Assembly (NCBI GenBank): GCA_002794785.1
Contig: NBBA01000014.1
Span: 620,001 to 684,000 of the forward strand
Source of the DNA: Coniferiporia sulphurascens
Lineage: Eukaryota > Basidiomycota > Agaricomycetes > Hymenochaetales > Hymenochaetaceae
DNA: 64,000 nucleotides
Direction of reading: 5' to 3'
A model generated the notes under the pieces. The model was not told the origin of the DNA. It searched no databases and saw nothing but the letters and a program-made list of their open reading frames with translations. Below, in pieces: positions 24,380 to 34,367 of this stretch. The translations under genes were made by a program, and so were the position numbers. The number at the start of each line of letters is the position of its first letter. Positions within the stretch are counted from its first letter, which is position 1.

Positions 24380-25040
24380 GCCCCCTCTTGCAAAGTTGTT
24401 GTCACATAACGTCACAGCGGTATTGAGACTCCGATCAAAACAGCTTCGGCACAGGCTTGGCACGGCTCCGCTTGTAGGCGCCGGTCCCAATCGGAGTTTC
24501 AAATAGGGTCGCATGCTGTCACGCTTTTGTCGCTCTTTTGAAAAGAATACTATCATGTGACCCCTCTTACAAAATTCGCATTTCTGAGCTTCCACACAAC
24601 CAAACTACCTTCGGAAAAATTCATGTAGTCCCTAGCAAGCTATGTAACAGTGAATGCAAAACTTTCTTTGTAAGAAATTGCATTGGCGTGAAGTCATTGT
24701 CAAAATACATGTTTTTTTGGTCTGTAGAAGTCTTTTGGGACCACCGGCTCACACAATATGTGCGCATATCAGCAGATATATTGTATTAAACTTATTTGTT
24801 AGATATCAGGTCATGCAATTGTGCTATTCCGAGAGGAATAGCTCATTGTGGTGCATAGAAAGAGAGAAATTTATCTAAATGGTGACAAAAGGTGACAGAA
24901 TGCACCCCGCATTCTGTTCCATTTAAAACTCCGCTAGCATCCGGTGCTGAGTTTTTGCTTGATGCCGAGTGTCTATCAGGCGGAGTTTCAACAGTTTCCG
25001 TGACAGAGAGTGACCAAAGTTTTGTAAGAGGGGGGCACCT
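24376..25040. repeat. Inverted repeat pair with CCCCCTCTT(A/G)CAAA core
   Basis: 24376-24397 (AGGTGCCCCCTCTTGCAAAG...) matches the reverse complement of 25016-25040 (AGGTGCCCCCCTCTTACAAA...) with two or three differences. The pair interleaves with the longer pair at 24546/25203 instead of nesting in it, so these may be subterminal repeats of one DNA-transposon family and not ends of separate elements. Confidence 0.6.
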
Positions 25041-25203
25041 TCATTCTGGGAGATTCTGCTTATCAAAAACTATCCGGAAATTTTCTGGAGATAGATAATT
25101 GCAAGTACATTATAAATCTCAAGAAAGAGGAAAATAAATGAAAATTTGAGTGCTGTAGAGGCAAAATACAAAAATTTTGTAAGGGGGGTCACACGACAGT
25201 ATT
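24546..25203. mobile_element. MITE-like element with ~31-bp terminal inverted repeats
   Basis: The left repeat 24546-24576 begins AATACTATCATGTGACCCC and ends TTACAAAATT. The right repeat 25173-25203, reverse-complemented, begins AATACTGTCGTGTGACCCC and ends TTACAAAATT. They match at 28 of 31 positions. The 596 bp between them is AT-rich and has no coding capacity. I see no clear target-site duplication, so the true ends may lie slightly elsewhere. The GTGACCCCTCTTACAAA core recurs around it. Confidence 0.65.
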
Positions 25204-25696
25204 GCATCCTAGTAAATATTCGCGATACATGTTTGTTGAAGTTCGAGCTCGATGCCGAGACGGCGATGGAGTTTGAATAGTTTTTCGTAGAATTTTTATT
25301 GCATGTATGCGCGCTCGGTTTCCCTCGTGCGATTATCTACTGGTTAAACGATATACTTGGATACGGAGTGCATTCGCTCGCGCCGCGAATTGCTGAATTC
25401 CAACAATGTTTTTCTTGTAATTAGCATGGCATCCACTGATAGGATGCATAGTATATGGTAGTGTAGAAGTCGTAGCAAAGTTCTGGAATGTTGATTGTGC
25501 GAGCCGAGAGACTTGAAGGAGTACTACTAGTAGCCTGAGTGTTGACCATGCATGGATAAATCTACCGTTTTGCCTGCAGACTCACAACATGGAATTATCC
25601 CGCGAAATAAAATTAAAGACTTCACAGATATAGAACTGCACTAATATACATGCATTGTGAAACTTTCTGGCACTTGGAAGCCAGGAATTGAATGTA

Positions 25697-25745
25697 ACCC
25701 CTGTTGCAAACTTTGCAGCTTGAACAGGGGTCACACGATAGTAGT
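25697..25745 (-). repeat. Right outer terminal repeat with internal hairpin
   Basis: ACCCCTGTT (25697-25705) and AACAGGGGT (25723-25731) form a perfect 9-bp stem. The reverse complement of 25726-25745, ACTACTATCGTGTGACCCCT, matches the left copy at 17700 and the GTGACCCCT core of the MITE-like repeats. It is probably a DNA-transposon end. Confidence 0.5.
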
Positions 25746-27482
25746 ACTCCTCCGACTCGTCCTCGTCCTCATCCTTGTTCTCGCTTATTCTCACTGCCAG
25801 ACGCCAGGCTCGGGTCCTTTTTTTCTTTCTTCTCTTTTCTTTTCTTTTCGGCGCAGCGCTCGTGACTCGGACCTTCCTTCAAAGTCCAGCCTCCAACTCT
25901 CCCAGGACAGCGGATCTACTACCTGTATGTGGAAACCGGCCAGGCGTCAGGCATCAGGCAGTCAGTCTATGCCGGGCCCGGTACAGGTCGGATGATCGGG
26001 TGGTCGAGTGGTCGGGCAATCCTGTGATCCCGTGATCCCGTACATATGGACACCATAGGAAAAAAAAAAGTATATATATATACAGACTTTACTCAGACTT
26101 AGGGTTTTTCATGCGGGAGTCCGGGACTTGGGAAGGAAGGGGAAGGGGAAGAGGATCAGTAAATCAGTAAATCAAGGAACCAAGAAACTAAGAAATCAGC
26201 TCCACTATTCGTTTTCGGCCCCGACCCCGGCCCCGGCCCTGGTACTAAATTTTTATTAAAAAGTTCTTACATACACTAGTACTGGCAGTAGCTCGGCTCA
26301 ATAACACTTCTCTCCCCGAGGTCTCATAGGAGTACTAGTATCAAGTACTGGAATCCACGATCACGTTCAAGCGCAAGCGCGTACTAATTTGTTTTTGGGA
26401 AGAAGAAGAAGAAAAACGCTATCCATTCGCCATCTATTCATTCGTATTTTTATATCGCCAATCCGACAGATCTCAACACGATGTTAAAATTTAACATCAC
26501 TGGCACGGATCTCACGGCACCGTTCCTCTCGATCGTTCATTCAACTCTTTTTTTTCTTTCTATTTATACCGTATATACCATACACATGTACTGTATTAGA
26601 GTAAAACAAAACCAGATACTGCACCCGAATCGATTAATCTAACGCCGAAACACGTCCTCGGGCGGTGGATTGACACTAATCATGCCGCATGCCGTACACC
26701 GGGACACTTTCGCTCTATCTCTACTCAATACCACACTGCACACATGCATATGTACCCGAGCTGTGGAGCCGCCCGTACTGTATATATTAAAACCATCCCA
26801 TGGTCCCCTCCAGGTGGCCAAGTCCCGAGCATCTGGCGGGTTATCTCAAATACAAATACAAATACAAATACTCTTAGAATCTACACATGTTGTGGTAGAC
26901 GATGAGGTGCAGTGGTAGTAGTAGAGAGAACGGGGTTATCAGCATAAACCGATGTATTTCATGGCAGAGACCAGCTCTCCTTATATACATCTACCGTGAG
27001 CTACGTATACTATAACTATCATAGCTCCTATCATATGGCGTTATCATTGCATTATTGTTCACTTAGTAAGATGGTTGTTCATATGACCATCGTATATTTA
27101 TATCGTTCGTTACATTTATTTAATAAATACGAACACAAATACGGATCTAATATCCTGTACACAATCTATCTCGCTCGGGCTGAACTGTCCTCGATCCCGT
27201 TCCTGATCTTAATCCTGGTCCTGGTTCGATTTATGTGAGGAAGAGGAGTAGGAATAGGAAAACAGCACTAGCACTGCAACCTGTATACTACACATGTGAC
27301 CTCAGGACCGGGGTGGACAAAGATCGCCATCTCGAGCCCAGACGCGAACCACTGGCGAACTAGATAAAACCCAAGGAAGAAAAGGAGCTCGAACCCAAAG
27401 AAAAAAGGAGCGTAAATTCCAAGGACAAGCAAAGAGAAAAAGACTAGGGGGATGGGACAAACAGTAACGAGTTGGTAGAATA

Positions 27483-27577
27483 TTCCCTGTAGCCGACTTG
27501 AACGACTGACCTCGGCATTGCAGTTACATGTACATCATGATACTAGTGCCGCGCTCTACCAACTGAGCTAACCGGGA
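27483..27577 (-). tRNA. tRNA-Thr(AGT) with a 22-nt intron
   Basis: On the minus strand the cloverleaf folds as follows: acceptor TCCCGGT/ACAGGGA with one G-A mismatch at 5:68, D arm GCTC-AGTTGGTA-GAGC, anticodon stem CGGCA/TGCCG, anticodon loop CT-AGT-A...A and T arm AGTCG-TTCAAGT-CGGCT, with discriminator A. An intron of 22 nt (27540-27519) lies in the canonical place, one base 3' of the anticodon. Removing it gives a 73-nt tRNA. The anticodon AGT reads Thr codons (ACN) after A34-to-inosine editing. Internal A and B boxes (TAGCTCAGTTGG, GTTCAAGTC) serve as the RNA polymerase III promoter. Confidence 0.88.
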
Positions 27578-29640
27578 GACGAGATTTTGTTTGCGAGATC
27601 GGTACATGGCGTGGGCGTGGGCGTGGGCGTAAGCGTGTAGGAATGAAAAACTTCAGAAGAAGCACGAAAGAAGCGTGGGGGAACCCGGGGCGCTGGGACT
27701 TCCCGTCTGGCGTAACGTAACGTAAACGTAACGCGACATTAATATTAATAATCGTTTCGCTTTCGATTTCCAAGCTTAAGGTCGGCTCGAACTCGGAAAC
27801 GATAAAAAGTACTCCGAGTCTGGACTTCAAGTTTGGGCCTCATGCGTTTGAAAGCAACTTGAATAAATGGTCACCGACTTCAATCAGGTTCAAAATTGTT
27901 CAACCCATCTCAGGCTTCGAAGCACAACTTCGAGTTTTGAGTCCGAGAGGACGGGCTGAACGATGATGACGCTAAACTTATGAGCACCCCGGTCCCCGGG
28001 CCACGTCCGAGTCGGACATGCATGTGTATTACTGTAATTGGGGGGCGAAGCCCTCCAGTTATCCAGTTAGGGGCTCTCAAAAAGCTAGCTTAGTCAGCGG
28101 TAGCTTGATGCTGTGCGGCCCCCCCCCCCGTGAGAACATCCTCTTGCCCCTCAAGCCAGCCTCGAATAAAAGGCCATTCCCTCGCCGAACTAGGATTAAG
28201 CCGTGTGCATAGCTTCGCCTCTCCACTCTATGTGGGCTCCCCACATATATTAACATAGTTATTAATGCCATTTATATTGATATAAGAGGTAGGGGCTCGC
28301 GCCTCGGACAACTTGACCAATCGTGATTCGTGACTAATCTTGCAGTCCGAGGCCCTGACTCTGACTCTGAGCCGTAACGGGAGCATAATAGACATCCATC
28401 ACGCACCGGGTTATGAACCTCTGAGTCATCATCGTGCGCGCCAATACGAATTCCTCAGTGCCCAGTGCTCGCACTCACGGCTCACCGTGCCCGTTTGTAT
28501 GTTCAGCCTCTCCATCAAGATCCATATCCATATCCAACTATTGCACATTAATGTCACGGTTGTATGTTATATCGTAAGCATAGCGCACAGACCGCCCTCC
28601 CTGATTCCTGTTTTCCCAACGGAAGTTGCCCGGCGGTCTCAGGCTCGAGGCACATGTACTGTACTGTACACACGACTCGGAGGCACGAGACTAGTACCAA
28701 GGCTTTCAAGTTGCCGCGCCATCATTCCAAGTCTTACCCTTACTAACACATGCATACTGTACACACGTACTTTTTGCTCCCGCCCGCCCGGACACGGACA
28801 CGGACACAGACAGAGATCCATCGGTATCGATCAATGATGCACGCACGCACGCACGCACGCGCGTGTGCCTAGCAGGATGAATCACCTATAATACAACAGA
28901 CAAAGACAGAGGCAAAGGCAGAGGAGAGCGAAAGTGGGATGTAGAGTCTTAGAGAGGGCCAAACAAGAGCGTCCAAGGTCACGGTATGGCTGACTACAGC
29001 CACATGCCAGTACCCCCCCCCCCCCCCCAGCGCGTGCTCGGGCCCTAGATGCGATAACAGTACAGTACTGGTGCCTCAACTCGAACCCCTTGGCTGAAGA
29101 CGCGTACTGACGATATTCGCAACCCCGGGCCTAAATCAGCGACTTAATCTATTAGTATGCACCGAGTCAGGTCGGGTCTTTCGCAACGCAACACGAGTGC
29201 TACCACGCGAATTAATATCAACATCGCTCACTAACATCGCCTTCCTAGCCACACATGGCCTCTACAGGCGCTGTGAGGCGCGCACAAAACAAAAACAAAA
29301 AAAGCAAAAACAAAAGAAACCAAAAGTCAAAACAAAAGGCAAAAGCGACAACAAAACAAAACCACACGGAAAAACCACAACAAGAACGAAAGAGCGGTGG
29401 GTGGCCCCGCGCCACTCGGAAGCGTCGCGTTCCATGGCAGTGAAAGTGAGTAAGACAAGCTTATAAAGGGCTAACAAAGACGCTTTTTATTCTCTCCCTC
29501 CCTCCTTTCTCTGAGTCCGAGTCGTCCCGTTCTCGTTCTCGTTCTCTGCCTCCTCCCCCCTCGCTCCCGTCCCGTCCTCAATCTTCCCAAACCCCGACCC
29601 GCGCAAAGTTTTAAAAAAAAAGGATCAAACTCCGAGCCAG
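27578..29640. other. Spacer with microsatellites and C runs
   Basis: No gene recognised. Notable tracts are (GTGGGC)n near 27609-27634, an 11-C run at 28119-28129, (GCAC)n at about 28839-28861 and a 16-C run at 29013-29028. An AAAAC-rich stretch lies near 29290-29390. The open frames are short and overlap on both strands. Confidence 0.5.
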
Positions 29641-32053
29641 ATGCTCCTGGACCGCACACTCAGCCGCGACGCCGCGTCAGAACGCGCACGTGCACATGCA
29701 CATACAGTAACAGCAGGGGTAGGCTTTCCCAGCACCGCCGCTCGCGCCACCCCCTCGCTGGACTTGGTTGCAGGCAGACAAAGTCCCAGGACGCGGTCCC
29801 CTAATCCCAATCCCAATCTCGCGCGCGACGCATCCCGATCCTGCGAGCGTGCGCTCTCGGATTCGAACTCGACCGCGACCGCGTCGGGCTCAGGTCCGAG
29901 CGTGACGCGCGGCCCTTCGCCCGATACCATCCGACCCCGCGTGCCTTCGCGCACACAGCTACGACACGCGTCCGCCGCGCGCCGGCTCTCCCTCTCCCTC
30001 TCCGCCGACGGGGCGGGGAGGGACGTGCTGCCCGACGAGTATCGTCTAGGCATTTCCGTAGCTCCAGCTCCAACTCCCGAGGCGGATGCATCACTATCCG
30101 GATACAAGACAGGTTCTAGGCAGAGACAAAGGCGGGGGGACAAGTCGGCGCCTTACCCACAGCCTGTGTTACCCGCAAAGCCACCGCCGTACCTGCGAGA
30201 CACGGCAGACGCGGTAGGACTGGGGCTGATGGCGGATAGCGCGAACATGGAAAGTATGTGTGGTTTTTCTTTTCGTACGTGGAAATGGAGGGCTTACCCA
30301 GTGTCGGCTCTAAGCGTTAATGGGGAACAAACATTTTCTCAAAGCGTCTTTCATGACGCCGGAATCCGTGCTCGACAAGATCCAGCACCGCGACAACTTC
30401 TACCACGTCTGGGTGGCTGCGATGCTGGCCATGGAGGAGATGTCCATCAAGCAGCAGTGAGTCGGGCTGACAACGTCCTCGGCTGAGGATAATGAGAAAA
30501 AAGCAACTCTGAAATCCATTCTCCAGCGGCTTTGAAAAGGTCTTGCGGCTCGCTTTCACGAAATTCGTAAGTTGAAAGTGTTTAATCGCCGTTAGACTCG
30601 ATATGTTTTAAACTTTTGGCGATAGTTAATAGAGCTCGGATCGGCCCTAGTTGACTGCTTAAATGCGGACCTCCCGCATTATACCTTCGTAGATCCACGC
30701 GGAATCATGGACCATGAAGGTATGAAAGCCATATCCGGACAAGCCGTCGCCCTAGTCGAGGGTCTAGAGAAGAAAGGACTCAGACGGGACAGGATCTACA
30801 TATCCGTTCGTCGTCAAGTTTCTTCCCATGCCTTCTTACTGATCCGGGGAGCTTTCCCGTTATTTGCGCAGATGCCCACGACAGAGAGCGCTTTGAGGAT
30901 TGCGAGAGAACTGAAAGAGCAGCACGCAATAAAGACGAACCTCGTCTTCGTCTCGGGCCTTGCCCAGGCTGCTGCGTGCGCGTGCGCGGGAGCGGCAGCT
31001 ATCACGATGCCGGTCGGAACTGTACGTCGGATGTTTCGAGTCCTTGGATGGATGCCATAAGTGATGCTTCAATTTGTTCATCTCCCCCCTCCTGATCGTC
31101 AGATCATGTCGTACCACGAGATCAAGAGGGGACTTGACTGTTCGCCGCTGAACCCCCACCCGGGGCGCCAGAACATCAAGGCAGCCGCCTGCTACATGAA
31201 GCACCACAAATTGGACACGCAAGTGATCGCGAGCGGGCTCCGATCGGTGAGTCGACTGCGCAGAAGACTCGAGTCGTTTGGTCACCGGACATTAATTGAC
31301 GAGAAGCTTTTTTTTTTTCCTTTTCCTTTTCCATTTCCTTTTTGTATTCGATTAATGGGGAAATTTCATAAATGAAATCCGCAGCTGAATGAGATTGAGC
31401 ACTGCTCGGCGCTGGATAGCGTGTGCCTCGCGGATCTCCAGGTGGACGCGGCGAGATGGCACAGGATGCGCGTTTGCCGCCCACCGGGACCCGGGTCGAC
31501 TGCGGCGATGCGCGCAGCGCAGGTGCCGTTCCCGCCCCTGGCCCTTGGCATGCAAAACGACGGCGACGGCGATGACGGCAACGCAAGGCTCGGGTACCTC
31601 GAGGCGATGTCGGGCGAGACACGGAAGGAGGTCGTCGTCGTTCTCGGAGGCGGGTTACGCGCGTGGGCGGACTGCTGCGCGCGTATCGAGGACGTGATAC
31701 GGGCGGAGATGCGGCGGCGCGTAAATGTAGGCATGGTCGTGTGTACCGCGCCGCTTCACAAGGGGGTTGTGCTGGGGGAGGCGAGGGGGTATACTAGTAC
31801 AGAGGAGGAGCGCCGTAGGAATCTGATTGCCAGGGGCCCTCCGGGGCTGGAGCCGTACCGGGTGAATACGAGGACGAGGACGAGTGCGGGTAGGGGGGCG
31901 CTAGCGCAGCAGGTGGGCGTCCCGTTTCCGAGCGCGCGTGATGAGCAGAGTGGGCTGGCTGTCCCACCGTCTCCTCATTGGCTGGACCTGGACACGTTCG
32001 ACGATATTGACTCGAATAGCAGCGACGAGGAGAGCGATATGGTGGTGTTTTAG
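29641..32053 (+). CDS. Transaldolase-fold protein lacking the catalytic Lys (likely pseudoenzyme)
   Basis: Exons 29641-30253, 30345-30456, 30527-30566, 30626-30805, 30872-31021, 31103-31246 and 31385-32053 join in phase into about 635 aa. The core aligns with class I transaldolase: HYTFVDPRG ~ STEVDARLS, RIYISMPTT ~ RILIKLAST, TNLVFVSGLAQAAACACAG ~ CNLTLLFSFAQARACAEAG. In transaldolase the Lys of RILIK forms the Schiff base with the sugar. Here it is Ser (residue 315 of this model). The catalytic Glu is Phe and the Thr after the conserved Asn is Val, so aldol transfer is unlikely. ADSANME near the exon 1 end may match the ADTGD strand. The first about 190 residues are low-complexity, so the true start is uncertain. 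An extra intron ending CCCACAG at 30168 is possible. The C-terminal extension is acidic (DSNSSDEESD). Confidence 0.75.
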
Positions 32054-32424
32054 CTGTAGGAGGACGACTCGGGGGCTAGAGCGACTCATTCAGGTTGCGT
32101 TTTTTATTCCCTAATATATGCCGGTGTAGGCTTTCAGGATTGTGTTATTGCCTTTCTTTTATTTTCTTCTTCTGAAGACATTTGCGATTTGTGTGGGGCT
32201 TGAGGCCTTACGAGCAGGGGTGCACTAGAGTAAGGACTCCGAGTTAGAATCAAAGTTTAAGTTGGTAAAGCCCGTCCGAGGTTTAAACTGATGGCGACTG
32301 GGTGCGACGCGGGACGCGCGAGTGGTCACGGTCACGGTCACGATTACCCGCGGCGCAACCAAGGCGCCAGGGACACCAAGCAAGATCCAGCGCCGTCTTC
32401 CAGTGGACGAGTCCGAACTGCAAC
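32054..32424. promoter_or_regulatory. Intergenic region, probable PTPA promoter
   Basis: This 371-bp gap lies between the transaldolase-like stop codon and the PTPA start, both on the plus strand. It has T/C-rich stretches just after the stop (likely 3' UTR) and GT/CG-rich sequence before the ATG. No clear TATA box was identified. Confidence 0.35.
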
Positions 32425-34119
32425 ATGTCCGAGTCCGAGTCCAAGTCCAAGTCCGGGTCCTACACCACCCCACGCAAGCGCATCCTCACGCCAGAGCAGC
32501 TAGCGGCGTTCCAGGGCTCCAAGACGCACGAGACGATCGTCTCGTACATCGAGGCGCTCAACGCGGCCGTGGTCGGCGTGCGGCTCACAGACACAGACAC
32601 AGACACGGAGGGGGATGGGGATGGGCGTAGCGAATCTGAGGTTCGTTCGTTCGTTCGTCGGATACCTCGCATTGGGAATACCTTGTCTGAGTTGCGTGCG
32701 CAAGGATCTAGGGCGTCAAAGCTGTCTTGAGCGTATTGGACGCTGTGGAGGCGTTGGCGCGGGACACGCCGCCTGTTGATAATTCGGGCTCGCGCTTTGG
32801 GAACCCGGCGTTTCGGACGCTTTATGACAGGATATCCGAAGTGCGCATTTAATTGTTTGGCATTTACTTTTTATATGGAGAATGCACACGTTAGCATTTA
32901 CTTTTACCTAGGCCTCACCGTCGCTGCACGCTACGCTACCGAACTTTCCCCCGGACGCGTTGGAGGAAGTGGGCGTTTATTTCAAAGAGGCGTGGGGCAA
33001 CAGGACGCGAATCGATTATGGGAGCGGGATGGAGCTGAATTTCCTATGCTGGCTGTACGCGATCGATTCCCGCTTGCTTTCTGCGTGTACTGCTAGACTG
33101 AAATGGCGTGTCCTGTGCAGAATCTGTTTAGAGCGATTGGGCGTTCTTGCGGAGACGGATCATAGGGCTCTTGTTATCCGGGTGTTCTGGAGGTGAGTTT
33201 CTGACTGCGCGCGCGCGCCGGTTGGTATGGTGCTGAGACGCCGCCGTCGTGTTTAGGTATGTCCAGGTGATGCGGGTCCTGCAGAGCTCGTATTGGCTGG
33301 AACCGGCGGGGTCGCATGGCGTGTGGGGATTGGACGATTATCATTTCCTGCCGTTTTTGTTCGGGTCTGCCCAATTGCGAGGTACGGGTGTTCCTTTTTC
33401 TGACAACCGAATATCAAATTGTGGCAAATTGAAATTCAAAATTTTTTCTTTCAATCACGATCACGCATGTATACGCCACACAGGGCACAAGTATCTCAGG
33501 CCGAAGTCGATACACGACAAGGATGTGGTCGACGAGTACGCGAAGGACTATATGTACCTCGCGTGTATCAAGTTTATCAATTCGGTGGGTGATTAAACAC
33601 TGCACGGTATGGGCGGAGGGAGTGGACTCTCACGCGCGTGTGTGCGTTTCTTCGTGGGGTTCTAGATCAAGACGGCGTCGCTGCGGTGGCACTCGCCTAT
33701 GTTGGATGATATATCCGGTGTGAGTGGGCGCATTATTGGCATCAGAAACTCCGGTTGTGACACTGCTGCAGGTGAAGACGTGGGAGAAGGTGAATGTGGG
33801 GATGGTGAAGATGTACCGGGCGGAGGTGCTAGGGAAGTTGCCGGTCATCCAGCATTTTTACTTTGGGACGATACTGCCGTTCGAGGGCCCGGTGTTGCCC
33901 GATACGGATGCGGACACGGACGAGGCGCACTGGGGCCACGCACACGCGCATGTGCACGGGGCCACGGAGGCCGGGGTGCAGCGGGAAGTGGGGTGGGGGG
34001 ACTGCTGCGGGATCCCGGTGCCGTCGGCGTTTGCGGCGGCGGCGGCGGCAGAGCGCGGAGTCGGAGGGGGTGGGCCGCGGTTGGAGGGGCCGACTGTTCG
34101 GCCTGTGCCGTTTGACTGA
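32425..34119 (+). CDS. Serine/threonine phosphatase 2A activator (PTPA/RRD family)
   Basis: Peptidyl-prolyl isomerase of the PTPA family (yeast Rrd1/Rrd2), which helps load metals into PP2A-type phosphatases. Eight exons: 32425-32640, 32712-32840, 32912-33054, 33121-33192, 33257-33381, 33484-33584, 33666-33719 and 33772-34119. They give 395 aa with every phase consistent. Family motifs in order: [89 protein letters not shown] and [12 protein letters not shown]. The C-terminal tail with [19 protein letters not shown] is common in fungal members. It is in tandem with the transaldolase-like gene upstream and the F-box gene 248 bp downstream. Rrd1 versus Rrd2 type was not decided. Confidence 0.94.
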
Positions 34120-34322
34120 CGGATGGGCGGCGAGACCTGGAATAGACACGTGTATAATATGGTAGTGCTGCTTCCCGCCCGGCGCTGTTGTGGTGTGGGG
34201 GTGGGGTACTTGCATTGAATCAATATCGATGTGTGGCTGGCGCGACCTCGGGGAAGGGAACCGTCAGCTGGCCGGGCGACCATCACTGCTTCTGTGCAGT
34301 TAATAGAACCAGCTCCGTCCGT

Positions 34323-34367
34323 CCTATATAACTATACTTCCGCTGCTGCCCCCTCTTCCTCAACAAC
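34323..34367 (+). promoter_or_regulatory. TATA-like element and leader of the F-box gene
   Basis: CTATATAACTATAC at about 34324-34337 is followed by a C/T-rich stretch and CAACAAC directly before the ATG at 34368. The whole gap to the PTPA stop is only 248 bp, so this is the likely core promoter. Confidence 0.4.

Larger units (their letters stand above)
24380..27482. other. Repeat-rich spacer, no protein gene
   Basis: Apart from the inverted repeats, this 3.1 kb holds only simple repeats and short palindromes, for example (AAATAC)4 near 26847-26871, AG(A)n tracts near 26.4 kb and many TAGTACT-type palindromes. No ORF has a recognisable domain. Its left third appears to be an eroded DNA-transposon copy. 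Confidence 0.5.

Noticed and set aside
28839..28861. GCAC repeat considered as part of a CRISPR-like or telomeric array
   Set aside because: It is a simple tetranucleotide microsatellite. There are no spacers and no TTAGGG-type telomere units.
29625..30143. 172-codon minus-strand ORF opposite the transaldolase-like exon 1
   Set aside because: Low-complexity Arg/Ala/Ser composition and no family match. The plus-strand frame reads on into the transaldolase core.
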